A stretch of 14,095 bases of DNA from Rickettsiales bacterium (GCA_023301245.1 JALZUV010000276.1:1-14095), one strand, 5' to 3'. Positions 6,315 through 13,241 are shown, counted from the first letter of the stretch. Notes: generated by a model from the sequence alone, not told the origin. Translations and numbers: made by a program.

Positions 6315-7073
6315 ATGGATATGTGGAAACACGGAAATACTGCAGTTGTTAGCGCTGAATCAGCAGCTGTTGATGAAGGCTTACGCAGCTACATGCTGAC
6401 GGTTTATAACTATATGGCCAGTGCTTTGGCAGTAACAGGTGCGCTAGCACTCGTTACGGTGCAATCAGATGCGCTAATGTCGTTATTCTATCAATTACAG
6501 CCACTTGCTGACGGAAGCATGGCGATGGTCGGCATGAAGCCGCTTGGCTATGTGATTTCTTTTGCCCCGCTTGCCGTGGTGCTTTTCTTGGGCTTTAAGA
6601 TGCAAACCATGAGCTTTAAAGCTGCGCAAATGGCCTTCTGGGGCTTTGCAGCACTAATGGGTTTATCTATGTCTAACATCTTCTTGATGTATACTGGAAC
6701 TTCTGTTGCGCGTGTGTTCTTCATTAGCGCGACCGTATTTGGTGCGATGAGCCTCTATGGTTACACCACCAAGCGTGACCTTTCAGGTATGGGTAGCTTC
6801 CTTATGATGGGGGTGATTGGTATTATCATCGCTTCGGTTGTGAATATGTTCCTGCAAAGCACGATGATGCATTTTATCACTAGCGCTATCGGTGTGCTGC
6901 TATTTGTTGGCCTAACCGCTTACGATACTCAGCGTATCAAAAACACCTATTACTCGCTACAAGGTAACCCAGAATTTATGGGCAAAGCCGCGATTATGGG
7001 TGCGCTTAGCCTGTACCTAGATTTTATCAACCTGTTTATCATGTTGCTTCAGTTCTTCGGTGACAGACGTTAA
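6315..7073 (+). CDS. Bax inhibitor-1/YccA family membrane protein
   Basis: The product has 252 residues with about seven membrane-spanning helices (approximately 31-50, 75-95, 105-125, 130-150, 160-180, 186-203, 226-247). The opening VDEGLRSYMLTVYNYMASAL and the closing motifs TAYDTQRIKN (Asp203) and LYLDFINLFIMLLQ (Asp236) mark it as a Bax-inhibitor-1 / YccA protein of the common alphaproteobacterial type. Bacterial members are inner-membrane proteins. Some act as pH-sensitive calcium leak channels, and YccA modulates the FtsH protease in E. coli. Which role applies here is unknown. An open frame reaches back to an ATG at 6255. The ATG at 6315 is preferred because GGAGGA (6300-6305) lies nine bases before it and because 6255 falls inside the likely promoter. 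Confidence 0.95.
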   Translation: MDMWKHGNTAVVSAESAAVDEGLRSYMLTVYNYMASALAVTGALALVTVQSDALMSLFYQLQPLADGSMAMVGMKPLGYVISFAPLAVVLFLGFKMQTMSFKAAQMAFWGFAALMGLSMSNIFLMYTGTSVARVFFISATVFGAMSLYGYTTKRDLSGMGSFLMMGVIGIIIASVVNMFLQSTMMHFITSAIGVLLFVGLTAYDTQRIKNTYYSLQGNPEFMGKAAIMGALSLYLDFINLFIMLLQFFGDRR

Positions 7074-7100
7074 TCGACTTTAAAGCCGATAAAATGTAAG

Positions 7101-7128
7101 AAAGGGGAGGCTTAGGCTTCCCTTTTTT
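7101..7128 (+). terminator. Rho-independent terminator after the Bax-inhibitor-1 gene
   Basis: The stem AAAGGGGAG (7101-7109) pairs with CTTCCCTTT (7117-7125), with one G-U pair and a seven-base loop. A run of six T begins at 7123. It lies 27 bases after the Bax-inhibitor-1 stop and ends only about 14 bases before the AIM24-family start codon. Confidence 0.75.
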
Positions 7129-7142
7129 GTTATGGGTTACTT

Positions 7143-7838
7143 ATGCCAAAATGGACGATTAAAGAGAAAGACCTGCTCAACTATGTTGAGGTTGAACTTC
7201 ATAATGAGGAGGTTCGTACCGAGGCAGGGGCGATGCGCTATTACCAAGGGCCGATTGAAATGAAGTCGACCCTGCCATCTATCAAGGGGTTCTTTAAGTC
7301 GAAACTCTCGGGCGAGCGGGCGTTTCGTCCTGTTTACGAAGGTTCGGGCAAGCTGGTGTTAGAGCCCTCGTTTAAAAACTTCTATGAGTTAGATTTAAAT
7401 GATGAGCGGTTTATTCTCGACCGTGGTGCTTACTGGGCGAGCGATATTGGCGTGAATGCCGATATGTTTATCAATAAGGTCAGCACCAGTATGTTCTCAG
7501 GCGAGGGGATTATTCAAACCGCAGTCAGTGGCACGGGTAAGGTAGTTATTCAATCGCCTGGCCCGATTGAAGTGATTGATTTGCAAAATGATAGGCTGGT
7601 GATTGATGGCTCTTTTGCGGTCGCGCGCAGCGATGCTCTCGATTTTTCTATTCGCCAATCAGCGCGTTCGTTACTGGGAACCGTCACTTCGGGTGAGGTG
7701 CTGGTAAGCGTGCTAGAAGGCACGGGCAGGGTGTATCTTGCGCCAGTGCCTAACCATACAATTATGTTGCAAAATATTATCCTCTCAAGCATGGGGAATA
7801 TGCTTGCACAGTTTAAGCCAGATAGTCACACTGGGTAG
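7143..7838 (+). CDS. AIM24 family protein
   Basis: The protein has 231 residues. Its pattern is that of the AIM24 family (related to the TRAP-like / tryptophan-RNA-binding-attenuator-like fold): beta-rich, repeated short strands ending in glycine-rich turns. Examples are YEGSGKLVLEPSF, GEGIIQTAVSGTGKVVIQSP, SGEVLVSVLEGTGRVYLAP and the ending TIMLQNIILSS. The name comes from the yeast mitochondrial protein Aim24, needed for inner-membrane organisation. The bacterial role is not established. There is no signal peptide, so it is probably cytoplasmic. No good ribosome binding site is seen before the ATG. The stop codon TAG is immediately followed by the gpsA ATG with no spacer, so the two genes are co-translated. 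Confidence 0.88.
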   Translation: MPKWTIKEKDLLNYVEVELHNEEVRTEAGAMRYYQGPIEMKSTLPSIKGFFKSKLSGERAFRPVYEGSGKLVLEPSFKNFYELDLNDERFILDRGAYWASDIGVNADMFINKVSTSMFSGEGIIQTAVSGTGKVVIQSPGPIEVIDLQNDRLVIDGSFAVARSDALDFSIRQSARSLLGTVTSGEVLVSVLEGTGRVYLAPVPNHTIMLQNIILSSMGNMLAQFKPDSHTG

Positions 7839-8864
7839 ATGAGCGATATTATAAAAGTTTCTGTTGTAGGTTCGGGTGGCTGGGGCACGGCCTTAGCTAT
7901 TGCCGCTAACCGTGCGGGTAGCAAGGCGGTCTTATGGTCGCGTAACGAAAGCCTAACGGAATCTATGCGTCAAACGCGTACGAATATGCCTTACTTGCCT
8001 GATATCTTTATTGACCCTGATATTCTTGTCACCAGCGATTTAAGCGATATCCGCGATTCAGACTTTATTATTCTCGCTGTGCCCGCGCAGAATATTCGCG
8101 CTATGTGTATTAAGCTGGCTGACGTGCTGCCAGCGGAAATGCCCATCGCCATTGCTAGTAAAGGCATTGAGCGCGGTAGCCTCTCACTTATGCATGACGT
8201 GTTGAAAGATACTCTGCCGAAAAACCCTGTGCTAATTCTTTCGGGCCCTAATTTTGCGGTAGAGGTGGCGCGTGGCTTGCCTACTGCCACCACGGTTGCT
8301 TGTCGAAATGAAGTGATTGCGAATCAATTTATCTATGCGGTGGGGGGCAAGTTTTTACGCCCTTATTATACGGATGATATTATTTCCACCCAAGTGGGTG
8401 GCGCGGTGAAGAATGTTATTGCGATTGCTTGTGGTATTGCTATCGGCATGGGCTACGGCGAAAATGCAAGAGCGGCGCTTATTACTCGCGGGCTAGCCGA
8501 GATGATGCGCCTATCGGAAGCTTTAGGTGGCCGTCGCGAAAATTTGATGGGTTTATCGGGCATGGGCGATTTGGTGCTGACCTGTTCGAGCACGCAATCG
8601 CGTAACTTTTCTTATGGCTGCCGCTTAGCGAGCCAAGAGAACGAATTAGACGGACTGCAAGCAAAAGGCTCGCTGGCGGAAGGTATGGTTACGGCCGAGT
8701 CGGTTGCACTATTGTCTGAGCAGTTAAGCGTACCTATGCCGCTTTGTAATGCAGTTTCGCGTATTATTCATAAGGGCGTTAATGTGAATGAAGCGATTGA
8801 AGGGCTATTATCCCGCCCATTCGTGATGGATGTTGAAAAAAGCTCAATCCATAAGCTAGGCTAA
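7839..8864 (+). CDS. gpsA: Glycerol-3-phosphate dehydrogenase [NAD(P)+]
   Basis: GpsA reduces dihydroxyacetone phosphate to sn-glycerol-3-phosphate, the backbone precursor for phospholipids, in the cytoplasm. The 341-residue protein is full length. The N-terminal NAD(P)-binding loop is VVGSGGWGTALA (9-20). The substrate and catalytic positions follow: SKGIE with Lys108, SGPNFAVEVARGLPTAT (135-151), GGAVKNVIAIACGI with the likely catalytic Lys191, SGMGDL with Asp244, and the SRNF..G loop (254-260) that closes on NAD(P) and substrate. The start ATG follows the AIM24-family stop directly, which leaves no room for a separate promoter in the gap. The next gene begins after 123 bases containing weak promoter-like sequence. 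Confidence 0.98.
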   Translation: MSDIIKVSVVGSGGWGTALAIAANRAGSKAVLWSRNESLTESMRQTRTNMPYLPDIFIDPDILVTSDLSDIRDSDFIILAVPAQNIRAMCIKLADVLPAEMPIAIASKGIERGSLSLMHDVLKDTLPKNPVLILSGPNFAVEVARGLPTATTVACRNEVIANQFIYAVGGKFLRPYYTDDIISTQVGGAVKNVIAIACGIAIGMGYGENARAALITRGLAEMMRLSEALGGRRENLMGLSGMGDLVLTCSSTQSRNFSYGCRLASQENELDGLQAKGSLAEGMVTAESVALLSEQLSVPMPLCNAVSRIIHKGVNVNEAIEGLLSRPFVMDVEKSSIHKLG

Positions 8865-8987
8865 AAATTAACGCGTTAAGGATTTCGTAACGGAATCGTC
8901 ATGCTTCCGTCATAATGTCGTCACAGCCTATAGGTATGTTGAAGGTAAGAAGAAATAACAATTCTCGTCAATGAGAAGGAGCATCTA

Positions 8988-9491
8988 GTGAGTGATAAGA
9001 CAGAAGAATTAGGCCAGCAATATGAAGAGATTATGAAGCTCTACGATTATGCTGAAGAATTGGTGCAAACGATTGATAGCGAATTTGCTGAATCCGCAAG
9101 CGCTCAATTATCGCTAGTGGAGCCTTTAATTTCGCAGCTTGAAGAATCGGCGGATACTCTCACCGATGAATTTATCCAATTTGCAGATGGCAAGCCCGAG
9201 CATAGCTCGCGCGGCAAGATTGAAAAAGCGTTGCGGAAAGTCTACACCGCAATTGACGATTATACGTTGAAATTGCACGGTAGTTTGAAGAAGAAGAGCA
9301 AGGCATTCGCTAATATTGCTGATGCTATCATACTAAAAATTAAAGAGAAAATGGAGGTTATTATTATTTCCTTCCTTAATTTTACACAATTGTCGCTCGA
9401 CCGAGTAATGCATAAGCACGAGTTGGAAGAAATTAAAAGAAATCAACAGCATGTCTTTTTTCAGTTGCATAATCAGTCGCAACAGCATTAA
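8988..9491 (+). CDS. Unrecognised helical protein
   Basis: I do not recognise this 167-residue protein. It looks entirely alpha-helical, with heptad-like spacing of Leu, Ile and Tyr between charged residues. An acidic first half (1-70, e.g. EELGQQYEEIMKLYDYAEEL) is followed by a Gly/Pro/Ser break (68-76). A basic middle follows (77-122, e.g. KKKSKAF). Next is a short hydrophobic patch (MEVIIISFLNF, about 122-132), and then a polar His/Gln-rich tail. There is no signal peptide and no cysteine. The patch is too short and too flanked by charge to be a sure membrane segment. The start is a GTG six bases after AGAAGGAG, a strong ribosome binding site. A very good terminator follows 26 bases after the stop, so it is probably a single-gene unit. 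The base and codon use resembles the neighbours, and I take it as a real gene. Confidence 0.8.
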   Translation: MSDKTEELGQQYEEIMKLYDYAEELVQTIDSEFAESASAQLSLVEPLISQLEESADTLTDEFIQFADGKPEHSSRGKIEKALRKVYTAIDDYTLKLHGSLKKKSKAFANIADAIILKIKEKMEVIIISFLNFTQLSLDRVMHKHELEEIKRNQQHVFFQLHNQSQQH

Positions 9492-9517
9492 ATGCTTTCA
9501 CAGTTTCCCCACCTTGT

Positions 9518-9547
9518 GCCGGCGTGTTTACACGCTGGCCTTTTTTT
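9518..9547 (+). terminator. Strong Rho-independent terminator
   Basis: GCCGGCGTG (9518-9526) pairs fully with CACGCTGGC (9531-9539), with one G-U pair and a four-base loop. A run of seven T follows (9541-9547). It ends the transcript of the unrecognised helical protein. Confidence 0.9.
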
Positions 9548-9664
9548 ATCTTGGTGCTAGGGCGGTTCAGTCGTCTCTATAATCTTATCATTCTGCGTTC
9601 TTGCTTTGTAAGGTACAGCACGACGAGAAGTTTGAACTGTGGCGTGTGAGTAAAGCTTAGACAT

Positions 9665-9698
9665 AAAAAAGCCCGCTTAGGATTTCTCCTAGCGGGCT
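9665..9698 (-). terminator. Terminator of the 11-mer repeat gene (partly bidirectional)
   Basis: AGCCCGCT (9670-9677) pairs with AGCGGGCT (9691-9698), extended by AGGA/TCCT around a four-base loop, with one bulged T. On the minus strand the stem is followed by a run of U (the A run 9665-9670 on the plus strand), which is ideal after the gene ending at 9721. On the plus strand the tail is TTTCGTTT, a poorer but possible terminator for any transcript coming from the left. Confidence 0.85.
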
Positions 9699-9720
9699 TT
9701 CGTTTAGTATCGTTTGAAAG

Positions 9721-10386
9721 TTACAGGTTGCCCATGTCAGTTTTCAATGCATCAACATTTTCTAAGGCGTCAGTAGCTGTAGAGCCCAACGCGTCAGTTG
9801 CTGCTGTATTAGCTGCGTCCGTAACAGCGCTTGTTGCGCTATCTACTGCTGCATCAGCCGTTGCGCTTACTGCATCGCTTGCTGCATCCACCGCGCCGCT
9901 AGCTGCTGCTGTTACGCCACCCGTTACTACGGCTGTTGCGCTGTCAGTTGCTGCGTTCATCGTGTCGCCTGCTACTGCTGCTGTTGCGTTAGCAGCATCA
10001 GTCACTGCATTTGTAGTGGCGTCCATTGCGCTTGTTGTAGTGTCAACCGCTGCGCTTGCTGCGTTAGCCGTTGCGTCAGCAGCGTCTGTTACAGCGTTAG
10101 TTGTTGCGTCCATTGCATCGCCAGCAGCGTTTGCAGTCGCATCAGCAGCGTCAGTTACAGCGCCAGCCGTTGCGTCAACAGCGTCACTCGCCATGTCAGT
10201 CATGCTGCTACCAGCATCAGAAGCCATGTCACCAGCGTCAGAGGCTAGGTCAGTTAATGTACCACCAGCGTCACTTGCCGCTTCAGTGAAGGTTTCAGTA
10301 ATGCTGCCATCTTTAGACATAGTGTTTAAAGCAATAATACCAAAAGCAAGGATAATAGCCAAAATTACAATTGTAGTCGATTTCAT
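9721..10386 (-). CDS. Membrane-anchored Ala/Asp/Thr-rich 11-residue repeat protein
   Basis: The product has 221 residues (223 if the ATG six bases earlier is used; residue numbers here count from that one). MKSTT and a hydrophobic segment (about 7-24, TIVILAIILAFGIIALNT) anchor it as a signal anchor or uncleaved signal peptide. The remaining 200 residues are Ala, Asp, Thr, Ser, Gly and Val, with almost no Lys or Arg and no aromatic residues except Phe35. Residues 55-147 show 11-residue units such as TANAAGDAMDA and TTNAVTDAADA, with Thr at 75, 86, 97, 108 and 119. This predicts a long, acidic amphipathic helix, like group 3 LEA 11-mers but without lysine. Function unknown. AGAGAG lies seven bases before the second ATG, which is why I chose 10386. 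It has its own terminator at 9665-9698 and diverges from rimP. Confidence 0.8.
   Translation of the reverse strand: MKSTTIVILAIILAFGIIALNTMSKDGSITETFTEAASDAGGTLTDLASDAGDMASDAGSSMTDMASDAVDATAGAVTDAADATANAAGDAMDATTNAVTDAADATANAASAAVDTTTSAMDATTNAVTDAANATAAVAGDTMNAATDSATAVVTGGVTAAASGAVDAASDAVSATADAAVDSATSAVTDAANTAATDALGSTATDALENVDALKTDMGNL
9952..10230 (-). repeat. Degenerate 33-bp (11-residue) tandem repeats inside the Ala-rich gene
   Basis: The coding DNA repeats with a 33- or 66-base period. At protein level AVTDAADATANAA occurs at residues 78-90 and again at 100-112. DMASDA occurs at 55-60 and 66-71. AMDATTNAVTDAA occurs at 93-105 and 122-134, the last after a seven-residue phase shift. Copies differ mostly at third codon positions, which suggests duplication followed by divergence under selection for the protein. 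Confidence 0.75.
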
Positions 10387-10466
10387 AGTCATACTCTCTA
10401 GTTAAAAGTTAGAACTGCCTTCTATAGATTTTTAAAATAAAGTGAAGTGGTTTTTTATTTAAATTA

Positions 10467-10485
10467 CTTGCCTTTAAGTGGCAAG
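10467..10485 (+). other. Small hairpin in the rimP leader region
   Basis: CTTGCC (10467-10472) pairs with GGCAAG (10480-10485) over a seven-base loop. It lies 24 bases upstream of the terminator-like hairpin before rimP. It may be part of a structured leader, or chance. I found no clear alternative pairing between the two hairpins. Confidence 0.3.
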
Positions 10486-10509
10486 GCTATTACTAACTGC
10501 TACATAACA

Positions 10510-10535
10510 GGTGGGCGAGAGCCCGCCTTTTCTTT
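10510..10535 (+). terminator. Terminator-like hairpin in the leader of rimP-nusA-ylxR-infB
   Basis: GGTGGGC (10510-10516) pairs with GCCCGCC (10521-10527), with one G-U pair and a GAGA (GNRA-type) loop. TTTTCTTTT follows. No plus-strand gene ends here: the upstream plus-strand gene is already closed by the terminator at 9518-9547 and the nearer gene is on the minus strand. The hairpin is therefore best read as a leader attenuator of the operon, 16 bases before the rimP ATG. Confidence 0.65.
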
Positions 10536-10551
10536 TGGTTACAGTTAGGAA

Positions 10552-11070
10552 ATGATGCAAACATCATCGATACATCAGGCCGTTGCGCCTTTTATTGAGC
10601 CCAGTGTGGAAGCAATGGGTTATCGTCTAGTGCGTGTTATATGGCAAGGCAGTGAGCGCCGCCGTATATTACAGCTTATGGCTGACCGTTTGGATGGCGC
10701 TGAAATGACGGTCGATGATTGCTCTGAAATTAGCCATATGGTGTCAGCGCTCCTTGATGTGAAAGATCCAATAGAAGGGGCTTATGAACTAGAAGTAAGT
10801 AGCCCTGGCGTTGACCGCCCGCTGATGAACGCGCAAGATTTTACCGATTATATCGGCCATGAAGTAAAAGTAGAAATGGCTGTGCCGCAAAATGGCCGCC
10901 GTCGCTTCCGTAGTACGATTGCTGAAGTAACCGAAGAAGTTGTTACCCTGAAAAATGGTGGTGAGGTATTTGAGCTGCCCCTAGAAGATATGGGTGCAGC
11001 GAAACTAGTAATGACCGATGAGTTGATGGATGAAACCCAAAAACGCATCGAAGCAAAATTAAACGCATAA
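10552..11070 (+). CDS. rimP: Ribosome maturation factor RimP
   Basis: RimP binds the free 30S subunit and helps its maturation, assisting S12 entry. The 172-residue protein has the two-domain family layout. The N-terminal alpha/beta domain (about 10-92) includes GYRLVRVIW, MTVDDCSEISHMVSALLDV and the signature YELEVSSPGVDRPL (78-91). The C-terminal Sm-like beta-barrel (about 97-165) contains the GRRRFRSTIAEVTEEVVTL segment. Two adjacent ATG codons (10552 and 10555) follow AGGA at 10547-10550. The second gives a more usual spacing, so the start may be one codon later. It is the first gene of the conserved rimP-nusA-ylxR-infB operon, with nusA 16 bases downstream. Confidence 0.97.
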   Translation: MMQTSSIHQAVAPFIEPSVEAMGYRLVRVIWQGSERRRILQLMADRLDGAEMTVDDCSEISHMVSALLDVKDPIEGAYELEVSSPGVDRPLMNAQDFTDYIGHEVKVEMAVPQNGRRRFRSTIAEVTEEVVTLKNGGEVFELPLEDMGAAKLVMTDELMDETQKRIEAKLNA

Positions 11071-11086
11071 ACACGAGGGAATTGTT

Positions 11087-12628
11087 ATGGCTTTTGGTGG
11101 AACAGAATTAGTGCAGATTGCAGATGCAGTCGCGCGCGAAAAAGGAATCGGTAAAGAAACCGTTTTAGAAGCAATGGAAGAAGCGATTCAGGTCGCTGCC
11201 CGCCGTAAGTATGGTGCGGAGCACGATGTTCGTGCGCAAATGAACCCGAAGAATGGCCGTATTACATTGCATAAAGTGGTTACGGTTGTAGCAGATGACC
11301 ATGAGTTTGAAGAAGAAGATGATCAATTTAAAATGATTCGTCTGACTGAAGCACAAAAAGATGACAAAGCTCTTGAAGTAGGTTCTGAAATCAAAGATGA
11401 GCTTCCTCCGATTGATTTTGGCCGTATTGCAGCGCAAAGTGCAAAGCAAGTTATCGTACAAAAAGTACGCGACGCTGAAAAAGAAGTTCAGTTTGAAGAG
11501 TTTAAAGATAAGGTGGGGCAAATCGCTTCTGGTGTCGTTAAGCGCATGGAATATGGTAACGTAATTGTCGATTTCGGTCGTACTGAGTGCATTATCCGCC
11601 GCGATCAGCTTATCCCGCGTGAAGCCTTCCGTACGGGGGATCGTATTCGTGCCTATATCGCCGATGTTGATAAAGAGCGCCAAGGGCCGCAAATTTTCCT
11701 ATCTCGTACTCACCCCGACTTTATGAAGAAACTCTTCAGCCAAGAAGTTCCAGAGATTTACGATGGTTTGGTGGAAATTCGTGCAGTGGCCCGTGATCCA
11801 GGTAGTCGTGCGAAAATCGCGGTTTATACGCAAGACCCTACGGTTAACCCGATTCTTGCTTGTGTGGGTGTTCGCGGTTCACGCGTGCAGGCCGTGGTGA
11901 GCGAGCTTCAAGGTGAGAAAGTTGATATTGTTGAGTGGGCTGCTGATGATGCGACCTTCGTTGTAAACGCGCTTTCGTCTGCTGAAGTAGCTAAAGTTGT
12001 GATTGACGAAGATACTAACCGCATTGAAGTGGTTGTGCCTGATGACCAGTTAAGCCTCGCTATTGGCCGTCGTGGTCAGAATGTTCGTCTTGCCTCGCAG
12101 CTTTGTGGCTGGCGCATTGATATTTTGACCGAGGACGAAGAGTCTGAGCGTCGTGCAGGTGAATTTAACCGTCTGTCTGAAATGTTTGTCGGCGCCTTGA
12201 ACGTGGAAGAAGTGATTGCGCATCTTCTCGTATCAGAAGGTTTCTCAAGCGTTGAGGAAGTTGCATTTGTTCCTGCTGAAGATTTAGGCGGCATTGAAGG
12301 CTTCGATGAAGATATTGCGGGTGAACTTCAATCACGTGCGAAAGATTCGATTGAGCAGCAGCGTGTTGAAACACAAAAACAATTGCGTGAAATGGGTGTG
12401 AAGGAAGATTTGGTTGAGTTTGAAGGTATTTCAAATGACGATCTATTGAAACTCGCTGAAAATGATGTGAAGTCACTTGATGATTTTGCGGACCTTGCTC
12501 GCGACGAATATAAAGATTACCTGCCAAAATCGCCACTAAGCGATGATGAGATTGATGATCTTATTATGCGTGCCCGTGCGCATTGGTTCGACGGTGACGA
12601 AGGAGATAAGTCCTCTGAGTCAGCTTAA
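11087..12628 (+). CDS. nusA: Transcription termination/antitermination factor NusA
   Basis: NusA binds RNA polymerase and nascent RNA and modulates pausing, termination and antitermination. The 513-residue protein has the N-terminal polymerase-binding domain (about 1-135). An S1 domain follows (about 142-207, GQIASGVVKRMEYGNVIVDF). KH1 has GVRG at 261-264 and KH2 has GRRG at 327-330 in LAIGRRGQNVRLASQL. Two helix-hairpin-helix acidic repeats lie near 375-425 and 440-495. The two C-terminal repeats agree with proteobacterial NusA of about 500 residues. A GAGGG ribosome binding site precedes the ATG by six bases. The 3' end is shared with the start region of the next gene in another frame. Confidence 0.98.
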   Translation: MAFGGTELVQIADAVAREKGIGKETVLEAMEEAIQVAARRKYGAEHDVRAQMNPKNGRITLHKVVTVVADDHEFEEEDDQFKMIRLTEAQKDDKALEVGSEIKDELPPIDFGRIAAQSAKQVIVQKVRDAEKEVQFEEFKDKVGQIASGVVKRMEYGNVIVDFGRTECIIRRDQLIPREAFRTGDRIRAYIADVDKERQGPQIFLSRTHPDFMKKLFSQEVPEIYDGLVEIRAVARDPGSRAKIAVYTQDPTVNPILACVGVRGSRVQAVVSELQGEKVDIVEWAADDATFVVNALSSAEVAKVVIDEDTNRIEVVVPDDQLSLAIGRRGQNVRLASQLCGWRIDILTEDEESERRAGEFNRLSEMFVGALNVEEVIAHLLVSEGFSSVEEVAFVPAEDLGGIEGFDEDIAGELQSRAKDSIEQQRVETQKQLREMGVKEDLVEFEGISNDDLLKLAENDVKSLDDFADLARDEYKDYLPKSPLSDDEIDDLIMRARAHWFDGDEGDKSSESA

Positions 12629-13241
12629 TTTAGAATTAGAGTCAGAAGAAGCAGCGCCGCGGGATAAGACTCCTATGCGGCGCTGTGTCGTTACAGGCGA
12701 TAGCCTGCCGCGAGCCGATCTGCTGCGCTTTGTCGCCTCGCCAGATGGAGTGATAACTTTTGACGTTAAAGGTAAGCTAGAAGGTCGCGGGGTGTGGGTT
12801 TCACCTAATAAGTTGCAACTTATAAAGGCCATGAAGCAGAATTTATTGGCACGTGGTGCAAAGCAAAAAGTTACTATCCCCGATAATTTAGTGGAAAAGG
12901 TAGAGCAGGCGCTAAAGCAGCGTGTGTTGAGCCTTATTGCGCGTGCCTATCAAAGCCGCGAAATGGTCAATGGTTACGAGAAATGCGCTTCCATGTTGCA
13001 GTCAGGTGATGCTAGATTGCTCATCCATGCGACTGATGCTTCGGAAGATGGGATGAAAAAAGTTAATAAACAGTCGTTTGACGAGATTGCAATTATTCAA
13101 CCTGCTAGTCGCGATGAATTAGGCGCTGCATTGAATATTGCTAACCCAGTGCATTTAGCTGTTAGATCGGCCGGCTTGTCGAAAGCAATTAAGCAAGCTC
13201 ATGCTCTATGGGCTGGATTTATGAATGAGGATGCGCTATAA
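12594..13241 (+). CDS. YlxR (DUF448) RNA-binding protein fused to an L7Ae-like domain
   Basis: The product has about 208-215 residues depending on the start. The N-terminal YlxR domain contains PMRRCVVTG, LLRFVASPDG and KGKLEGRGVWVS, the nucleic-acid-binding GRGxW loop. The second half is L7Ae-like (LLIHATDASEDGMKKV; HLAVRSAGLSKAIKQA). This fusion between nusA and infB is characteristic of Alphaproteobacteria. YlxR proteins have been linked to RNase P and translation, but the role here is inferred only. The start is uncertain. The GTG at 12594 has no ribosome binding site. AAGGAG at 12600-12605 instead points to a CTG at 12615, nine bases on. ATGs further upstream would overlap nusA by more than 80 bases. 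The gene overlaps the nusA end under all these choices. Confidence 0.92.
   Translation: MTKEISPLSQLNLELESEEAAPRDKTPMRRCVVTGDSLPRADLLRFVASPDGVITFDVKGKLEGRGVWVSPNKLQLIKAMKQNLLARGAKQKVTIPDNLVEKVEQALKQRVLSLIARAYQSREMVNGYEKCASMLQSGDARLLIHATDASEDGMKKVNKQSFDEIAIIQPASRDELGAALNIANPVHLAVRSAGLSKAIKQAHALWAGFMNEDAL
12600..12605 (+). promoter_or_regulatory. Shine-Dalgarno sequence that places the ylxR start
   Basis: AAGGAG lies inside the last codons of nusA. Nine bases downstream in the ylxR frame is CTG (12615-12617). No ATG, GTG or TTG lies at a suitable distance in that frame; the next ATG is at 12675, immediately before the conserved RRC. This supports a CTG start or, less well, an unused purine tract. 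Confidence 0.45.

Noticed and set aside
8889..8910. Inverted repeat ACGGAA/TTCCGT downstream of gpsA
   Set aside because: A six-pair stem without a T run; not a convincing terminator or operator. The TATAGG nearby lacks a good -35.
9728..10405. A long open frame on the plus strand (225 codons, Ala/Val/Ser-rich) antisense to the 11-mer repeat gene
   Set aside because: It is the mirror of repeated GCN/GAN/ACN codons, has no ribosome binding site, crosses the minus-strand start and contains no recognisable domain. The minus-strand frame has anchor, periodicity, binding site and terminator.
11165..11692. A 175-codon minus-strand open frame opposite nusA
   Set aside because: It lies wholly antisense to a conserved NusA domain region, with a composition expected of a shadow frame (Phe, Ile and Asn runs) and no family resemblance.
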